From RGIG2094 sp045660065 (GTDB taxonomy: Bacteria > Bacillota > Clostridia > RGIG6154), in contig JAZRDC010000138.1 of NCBI GenBank assembly GCA_045660065.1, forward strand, positions 1 to 5,538: DNA of 5,538 nucleotides, in the 5' to 3' direction. Both the position numbers and the translations under genes were made by a program. Shown piece by piece: positions 1 to 4,658 of the stretch. The notes beneath the pieces are model-generated. The model was not told the origin of the DNA and searched no databases. It worked only from the letters and a program-made list of their open reading frames with translations. How positions within the stretch are numbered: the stretch's first letter is position 1; each line of letters starts with the position of its first letter.

Positions 1-199
1 AATAGAGTGGCACATTAATTTAGCAGATGAATTCGGCATTGAAAATCTGCCCCTTGGACTTTTGGGAAAGGTTGACCTTTTGTGTAAATCCCGAAAAGGA
101 AAAGATGAAAAGCCTGAAATAATCGTAAAATCAGATATTGATTTTACCTTAAAGATTTTCTGGAACGGAAAAGACGAAACAATAGAATTTAAAGCATAA
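1..199 (+). CDS. C-terminal fragment of an unidentified protein (5' end outside window)
   Basis: An open frame runs from the left edge to a TAA at 197-199 and gives the last 65 residues of a protein, starting IEWHINLADEFG and ending DETIEFKA. I do not recognise the family. The fragment is hydrophilic, has no cysteine motif or membrane segment apart from a single Cys in VDLLCKSRKG, and its last 25 residues alternate hydrophobic and polar residues (DFTLKIFWNG), which suggests beta strands. There is no ATG in this frame inside the window, so the start is upstream. The frame ends exactly at the hairpin terminator, which supports it as a real gene end. It converges on the fumarate-reductase operon and so is not part of it. 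Function unknown. Confidence 0.6.
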   Translation, partial: IEWHINLADEFGIENLPLGLLGKVDLLCKSRKGKDEKPEIIVKSDIDFTLKIFWNGKDETIEFKA

Positions 200-232
200 A
201 AAAGATGGTGTGAATTTCACACCATCTTTTTT
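198..232. terminator. Bidirectional intrinsic terminator between convergent genes
   Basis: A perfect inverted repeat pairs 198-213 with 217-232 around a 3-nt loop (ATT, 214-216). The core arm is GATGGTGTGA (204-213) against TCACACCATC (217-226), flanked by six A on the left and six T on the right, so either strand gives a hairpin followed by a U-run. The left arm begins inside the TAA stop of the plus-strand gene, and the right arm ends 12 nt from the stop of the carrier gene on the minus strand. It should end both transcripts. The base pairing is seen directly; termination is inferred from the classic shape. Confidence 0.9.
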
Positions 233-244
233 AGTTTTTGTTTT

Positions 245-1507
245 TTAGAACAAAATAATAATAAACTGAGATACAAGTACAACTGCAATCAATGCAATCG
301 GATATGTAGCCGCATATGCTGATGCAACATCTTCTGTTCCTGCTACACCAATAAGTGTACCAAGAGCAGGAGTACTTGTCATACCGCCTGTAATTGAACC
401 TAAGTTGTTAAGCAGGCTGAGTTTAAGTACATATTTTGCGAATAAGTATCCGATGATCAATGGGAAAATTGTCATCACAATACCGTAAACAAAATACATC
501 GGGTCAAAGTTTGCAACAAATTCTGCACCACCAGGGATACCTGCACCAACCAAGAAAAGTACAAGACCTAATTCTCTGAAAAGTTTAAGTGTACCCTGAG
601 CAGGCATAATGCTTATTCTGCCGATTCTGCCGAAGTGGCCTAAAATCAAACTCATAAGCAAGCAACCGCCTGTTGTGGTAAGTGAGAAGCATGTGCCTGA
701 TAATCCTGCAGAAGAAAGCGGAATTTTAATCTGTCCTACAAATGTACCAAGAATTGCTGCGAGGCAGAAGCCTGCAATACCCATATGGTCAATTTCAAAC
801 AATTTCTTCTGTGCTTTTTCTTCTTTTGCTTCAGTTACAATAGCAATTTTAGCACGTTCCTCATCCATATTTGCTTTTGTAAGTTTTGGTATAATCTGAA
901 CGAAAAGAACAACACCAACTACACCAAAAATGTAAGCAATACCGTGGCCTACTGAAACAAGACCTGTAAATTCTTCTGCAACAGTTGCTTTAGCAGCAGA
1001 AAAAGCAGGAGTCGATGTAAGTGAGCCTGAAAGAAGACCAACAATCATTGCAACAAAACCGTCCTGGCTTTCAATTGTTGCACCATAGCCGAAAATTTCA
1101 CCTGCATAAATGCAACCAACAGCAGAAATACCGCCTGCTAAAATGATAATTGCACCTAAAAGTACATAAGACTTAAAGTTTTTCTTGAAGTTGCCGAAAA
1201 ACTTAGGTCCTGCAATGTAACCAACTGATGTTACAAAAAGAATAAGTCCAAGGGCTTCAATGATTGAAAGTCCGCTGTTAAAATCATAAGGTTTTGATGA
1301 TGCTGCAAACAATAAATCGCCGGCTTCATTTACATGGAAGAACAATGCACCAAATAATAAAGCAATGATAAATACGCCTGCATCACCAAGTGAAATACCT
1401 TTAATTGTAATTCTTCCAAGGAGATATCCTAAAAGAAGAACAGAAAAAACTACAAATAACAATGTGTAAATGTTACTGATGGAAATAACTCCGTTCAATA
1501 AACTCAT
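245..1507 (-). CDS. AspT/YidE-family membrane carrier (putative dicarboxylate or amino-acid exchanger)
   Basis: A 420-residue polytopic membrane protein with about 10-12 hydrophobic segments. Two related halves each carry the hallmark of the aspartate:alanine exchanger family (Asp-Al_Ex duplication domain): SGSLTSTPAFSAA at about 160-172 and TGGMTSTPALGTL at about 373-385. A charged cytoplasmic-type stretch (about 207-240, rich in K and E) separates the halves. Characterised AspT-type proteins are about 540 residues and have a large central loop, often with TrkA-C/RCK-like domains; here that loop is only about 35 residues. Known members exchange aspartate for alanine (AspT) or export succinate (SucE1 of Corynebacterium glutamicum). 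The start ATG is supported by AGGAGG (1515-1520) 7 nt upstream. It is last in the operon, 17 nt after the fumarate-reductase-like flavoprotein, so a dicarboxylate (succinate, fumarate, aspartate) is the best guess for substrate. The family is firm, the substrate is inferred. Confidence 0.85.
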   Translation of the reverse strand: MSLLNGVISISNIYTLLFVVFSVLLLGYLLGRITIKGISLGDAGVFIIALLFGALFFHVNEAGDLLFAASSKPYDFNSGLSIIEALGLILFVTSVGYIAGPKFFGNFKKNFKSYVLLGAIIILAGGISAVGCIYAGEIFGYGATIESQDGFVAMIVGLLSGSLTSTPAFSAAKATVAEEFTGLVSVGHGIAYIFGVVGVVLFVQIIPKLTKANMDEERAKIAIVTEAKEEKAQKKLFEIDHMGIAGFCLAAILGTFVGQIKIPLSSAGLSGTCFSLTTTGGCLLMSLILGHFGRIGRISIMPAQGTLKLFRELGLVLFLVGAGIPGGAEFVANFDPMYFVYGIVMTIFPLIIGYLFAKYVLKLSLLNNLGSITGGMTSTPALGTLIGVAGTEDVASAYAATYPIALIAVVLVSQFIIILF

Positions 1508-1524
1508 TGTATTACCTCCTTAAA

Positions 1525-3123
1525 TTATCTTTTGTTTGTGTAATCAGGTAAGAGTTTTGGTGAAACTACCTGAGTGTCAATGCCCGCATCTTTGATTTCG
1601 TTTTCGAATTTTTCAACGTGAGCAAGTGAAAGTTTGCCAACATTAACATTTTTAGATTTAGCAGCAGCATTTTTACCTGCACTTCTGCCGAATACGATAA
1701 TATCAAGAAGTGAGTTACCCATAAGTCTGTTTTTGCCGTGAATTCCGCCAACTGCTTCACCTGCAACAAATAAGTTTTCAACATTTGTTGTCATACAATC
1801 AGCGCTGATGTCAAGACCGCCGTTCTGATAGTGGAGTGTAGGATAAACCAAAATTGGTTCTTTTCTGATATCAATTCCGTATTTTTCAAACATTCTCCAC
1901 ATAGCAGGAATTCTCTTCATAATTGTGCCTTCGCCACCGATTTTTTCAATCATCGGAGTATCAAGCCATACACCCTTTCCGCTGCCTGTGTCAACGCCGT
2001 TATCTCTTTCAGAACATTCACGGATAATAGATGCCGCAGCAACGTCACGGGTTTCTAACGGATGCATAAATACTTCACCGTTTTCGTTTACAAGTTTTGC
2101 ACCAAGTGAACGAACTTTTTCAGTAACCAACGCACCGAAAATCTGTTCAGGATATGCAACACCTGTTGGGTGATACTGGAGTGTTTCAGCATATAAAAGT
2201 TTAGCACCTGCTCTGTAACCTAAAACAAGGCCGTCTGCTGTTGCACCGTAGTGGTTTGATGTAGGGAAGCCCTGATAGTGCATACGACCTGCACCACCTG
2301 TTGCAATAATAACAGTTTTTGCTTTTGCAACTAAAAGTTCTTTAGTTTCCATATTCATTAAAACTGCACCTGCAGCATTGCCATTTTCATCAAGAATAAG
2401 TTCAATTGCAGATGTAAAGTCAACAACAGGAATGTTACGGTTTAAAACTTCATCACGGAGAGTTCTCATAATTTCTGCACCTGAATAGTCTTTTGCAGCG
2501 TGCATTCTCTTTCTTGAAGTACCACCACCGTGAGTAGTTACCATTGTTCCGTCTTCTTCTTTATCAAACTCAACACCCAAATTGCTGAGCCACAAAATTG
2601 CTTCAGGAGCATCACAAACGAGTTTTGACAAAAGTTCTTTTTTAGCAGCAAAATGTCCGCCACCAAAAGCGTCAACAAAATGGATTGCAGGTGAATCGTT
2701 TGGCTTGTCAGCCGCCTGAATACCGCCTTCTGCCATCATTGTGTTGGCATCACCCATTCTGAGTTTTGTAACAATCATAACGTCTGCGCCTGCTTCGTGA
2801 GCTTCAATGGCAGCAGATGTACCTGCACCACCTGCACCGATGATTAAAACATCAGTTTCGTAGTCAGGTTTTTCAAGGTCTACTGAATCTTTTGTGATAC
2901 GGCTGTGTGCCTGCAAAATTTCAGCAAGTTCTGTTGGAACTTTTTCACCTTTGTTAGGACCGATTTTTAAAACGTCAAACTGATCCTGTTTATAGTCCGG
3001 ATGAAAAGCCGCAAGCAAATCTTCTTTCTGCTTTGCAGTCATACGATCCGGCTCAAGTGCTATATTTTTTTCTCTTGCTGCTTCTACTGCTGCAATTGAT
3101 TTTTGAAATTTTTCCGAATACAT
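1525..3123 (-). CDS. Fumarate reductase/succinate dehydrogenase-type flavoprotein (soluble, probable fumarate reductase catalytic subunit)
   Basis: A 532-residue FAD enzyme of the SdhA/FrdA/NadB superfamily. The Rossmann FAD motif GAGGAG is at 96-101, preceded by about 90 residues that match nothing I recognise. By comparison with E. coli FrdA, the dicarboxylate site is complete: H318 (QYHPTG), T334/E335 (VTEKVR), R359 (ETRDVAA, the proton-donor arginine), H431 (LHYQNGG) and R466 (KNRLMGNSL). The FAD-linking His of membrane FrdA/SdhA is Asn127 (ANTMMAEGG), so FAD should be bound non-covalently. The C-terminus ends only 52 residues after VFGR (477-480), shorter than FrdA. L-aspartate oxidase (NadB) is the main alternative, but its aspartate-selecting Glu is His198 here and no nadA/nadC is adjacent. 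AGGAGG lies 9 nt before the ATG. It follows the iron-sulfur subunit by 14 nt, and no membrane-anchor gene is present. Fumarate reduction is inferred; succinate oxidation or another enoate substrate is possible. Confidence 0.85.
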   Translation of the reverse strand: MYSEKFQKSIAAVEAAREKNIALEPDRMTAKQKEDLLAAFHPDYKQDQFDVLKIGPNKGEKVPTELAEILQAHSRITKDSVDLEKPDYETDVLIIGAGGAGTSAAIEAHEAGADVMIVTKLRMGDANTMMAEGGIQAADKPNDSPAIHFVDAFGGGHFAAKKELLSKLVCDAPEAILWLSNLGVEFDKEEDGTMVTTHGGGTSRKRMHAAKDYSGAEIMRTLRDEVLNRNIPVVDFTSAIELILDENGNAAGAVLMNMETKELLVAKAKTVIIATGGAGRMHYQGFPTSNHYGATADGLVLGYRAGAKLLYAETLQYHPTGVAYPEQIFGALVTEKVRSLGAKLVNENGEVFMHPLETRDVAAASIIRECSERDNGVDTGSGKGVWLDTPMIEKIGGEGTIMKRIPAMWRMFEKYGIDIRKEPILVYPTLHYQNGGLDISADCMTTNVENLFVAGEAVGGIHGKNRLMGNSLLDIIVFGRSAGKNAAAKSKNVNVGKLSLAHVEKFENEIKDAGIDTQVVSPKLLPDYTNKR

Positions 3124-3132
3124 ATTTCTTTT

Positions 3133-3138
3133 CCTCCT
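3133..3138 (-). promoter_or_regulatory. Ribosome binding site of the flavoprotein, overlapping the upstream stop codon
   Basis: On the minus strand the text reads TAAGGAGG, so the last A of the iron-sulfur subunit's TAA stop (3138-3140) is the first base of AGGAGG. The ATG follows after 9 nt. Ribosomes ending the iron-sulfur subunit therefore finish on top of the next initiation site, which would favour coupled synthesis of the two subunits. The overlap is seen; coupling is inferred. Confidence 0.8.
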
Positions 3139-3812
3139 TATTTCTCAATTTCTCTGGTGTTGTAAAGTTCTTTCATTTCTTCAAGAGGTTTGTTCATAAG
3201 AGCCTCGATAAGTTCTTTAAAATCACCATTTTCAATTTCTTTAACTCTGTCTTCCAAATGACCGCAACCAGGTGCTAAGTATTTACCGTTAATTCTTCTT
3301 GCAAGCATTGCAACCTGAGGATGTGAAATTCCAGCAGGACATCTTGAAGAACAAACTCCGCACATTACGCAGTCAAATGATTCTTCTGCACATGCTTCAA
3401 AATCACCGCGCTGAGCGTATGCGATATACTGCATAACATTAAGTCCCTGAGTACAAGCTTTTGTACAAGCATTACAGCCGATACAAGCATAAATTTCAGG
3501 GTAAAGCTGCATCATAACAGACTCATTTACAGGAATATTTTCAATGTCATATCCTTCTTTTACAAGTGGGAAGAAAGGAAGTGTTGCGATATACATATTA
3601 TCTTCAACTTTTGTCTGACAAGCAAGACACGCTTTTAATTCTTTATCGCCTTTAATACGGTAAATTGTTGCACAGGCACCGCAAAAACCATTACGGCATC
3701 CGCAACCGCGAACCAACTGGTATCCTGCGTATTCCATAGCAGTCATAATTGTTAAATTTTCAGGCACTTCATATTTTTTGCCGAAAAGATATATATTAAC
3801 TAATTTTTCCAT
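3138..3812 (-). CDS. Fumarate reductase-type iron-sulfur subunit (FrdB/TfrB-N/HdrC-like)
   Basis: A 224-residue electron-transfer subunit. The N-terminal domain (about 1-80) is a [2Fe-2S] ferredoxin fold with ligands C39, C44, C47 and C62 (C-x4-C-x2-C-x14-C, as in FrdB/SdhB), plus nearby C37 and C65. The C-terminal half has two complete motifs: C110-x2-C113-x2-C116-x3-C120, and C148-x2-C151-x2-C154-x3-C158 followed by Pro. This suggests two [4Fe-4S] clusters. It differs from classical FrdB/SdhB, where one centre is [3Fe-4S], and resembles HdrC and the N-terminal part of methanogen thiol:fumarate reductase TfrB, but without TfrB's C-terminal CCG domains. The last 45 residues are charged and probably helical. 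AAGGAG lies 7 nt before the ATG; the gene sits 12 nt after the FAD/NAD reductase gene and 14 nt before the flavoprotein gene. Expected role: passing electrons from the reductase pair to the flavoprotein FAD in the cytoplasm. Confidence 0.88.
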   Translation of the reverse strand: MEKLVNIYLFGKKYEVPENLTIMTAMEYAGYQLVRGCGCRNGFCGACATIYRIKGDKELKACLACQTKVEDNMYIATLPFFPLVKEGYDIENIPVNESVMMQLYPEIYACIGCNACTKACTQGLNVMQYIAYAQRGDFEACAEESFDCVMCGVCSSRCPAGISHPQVAMLARRINGKYLAPGCGHLEDRVKEIENGDFKELIEALMNKPLEEMKELYNTREIEK

Positions 3813-3824
3813 GTTACCTCTCCT

Positions 3825-4658
3825 TTAATATTCATCCGGAAGTTCATCGAGTTCATCGCATCTGAACACCGGACCATCTTTACACACATACTTAGAACCA
3901 ACATTGCATCTTCCGCATTTGCCGACACCGCATTTCATACGAAGTTCCAAAGTTGTGTAAATCTGTGTTTTGTCAAATCCAAGTCCGCAAAGGCCTTCCA
4001 AAGTGAACTTAATCATAATCGGAGGACCGCAAAGAACAGCAGTTTTATTTGTGTCAAAACCAAGTTCTTTTACATAGTTTGGAACAAAACCAACATGACC
4101 GTCCCAACCTTCCTGCGGATTGTCAATTGTAAGGTGAACATTTACACCTGCATCTGTTGACCATTCTTCAATGATTTCTTTATAGTCAAGCAAATCATCT
4201 TTACTTCTTGAACCGTAAACAATATCGATATCACCGTAGCGATCACGATAGTGTCTGCAGTAGTTGATTACGCTGCGAAGTGGTGCAAGACCAACACCGC
4301 CGGCAATAAATAAAAGGTTTTTGCCTGCAAAGACATCGTCAACAGGGAATGGATTTCCGTAAGGTCCTCTGATTGTAATCTGCTGACCTACTTCTGCCTG
4401 ATGTAACCAATCGGTTACGCATCCGCATTTTTTAATAGAAAATTCCATAAATTCTTCATTGGTAGGAGATGAAGTGATAGAAAACATCGCTTCACCAACT
4501 CCCGGGATTGAAAGCATTGCACACTGCCCAGGGCGGTGGTCAAATGCTTTTTTACCATCAGGTGTTACCACTCTGAAAGTTTTGATATCAGGTGTATCAA
4601 TACGAACATCTGTTATAACACCAATCTGGGGAATTAAAGTTTCCGGTTTGTTATTCAC
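3825..4658 (-). CDS. FAD/NAD(P)-binding [2Fe-2S] reductase subunit (AsrB/sulfhydrogenase-gamma-like)
   Basis: A 277-residue protein of the ferredoxin-NADP reductase-like family that includes AsrB (anaerobic sulfite reductase), sulfhydrogenase gamma, PyrK and NfnA. Visible parts in order: flavin-site segments RPGQCAML (42-49), FSITSSP (59-65) and GPYGNPFP (98-105); nucleotide-binding segments AGGVGLAPLRSV (119-130) and LCGPPIM (209-215); and a C-terminal [2Fe-2S] site C243-x4-C248-x2-C251-x7-C259 ending YVCKDGPVF, typical of AsrB/PyrK. It should oxidise NADH or NADPH and pass electrons through FAD and [2Fe-2S] to the neighbouring 4Fe-4S protein. The start is GTG (4656-4658), overlapping the upstream TGA in GTGA. 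The frame and ribosome site fit this start; the next ATG candidate is residue 48, inside the flavin domain and far too late. NADH versus NADPH cannot be told from the sequence. Nothing marks it as PyrK: no pyrD is adjacent. Confidence 0.9.
   Translation of the reverse strand: MNNKPETLIPQIGVITDVRIDTPDIKTFRVVTPDGKKAFDHRPGQCAMLSIPGVGEAMFSITSSPTNEEFMEFSIKKCGCVTDWLHQAEVGQQITIRGPYGNPFPVDDVFAGKNLLFIAGGVGLAPLRSVINYCRHYRDRYGDIDIVYGSRSKDDLLDYKEIIEEWSTDAGVNVHLTIDNPQEGWDGHVGFVPNYVKELGFDTNKTAVLCGPPIMIKFTLEGLCGLGFDKTQIYTTLELRMKCGVGKCGRCNVGSKYVCKDGPVFRCDELDELPDEY

Noticed and set aside
609..899. Plus-strand open frame of 96 codons opposite the carrier gene.
   Set aside because: It mirrors conserved transmembrane coding on the other strand, has no ribosome site and resembles no protein; it is a by-product of the carrier's codon use.
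1508..1524. Possible internal promoter or terminator between the flavoprotein and carrier genes.
   Set aside because: The 17-nt gap holds only the carrier's AGGAGG; there is no room for a hairpin or promoter, so the carrier is best treated as part of the operon.
1525..3123. The flavoprotein as L-aspartate oxidase (NadB) for NAD synthesis.
   Set aside because: It is next to electron-transfer genes rather than nadA/nadC, sits directly after an FrdB-like subunit that NadB does not need, and has His rather than Glu at the aspartate-selecting position.
3033..3278. Plus-strand open frame spanning the joint between the flavoprotein and iron-sulfur genes, starting with a hydrophobic leucine run.
   Set aside because: The leucine run is the reverse of GCAGCA/GAAGCA-type alanine and glutamate codons and of the purine-rich ribosome site. 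It has no Shine-Dalgarno and would be antisense to two clear genes.
3825..4658. The FAD/[2Fe-2S] protein as PyrK, the dihydroorotate dehydrogenase electron-transfer subunit.
   Set aside because: The fold and C-terminal cluster motif are shared, but no pyrD or other pyrimidine gene is adjacent, while an AsrA-like partner overlaps it.
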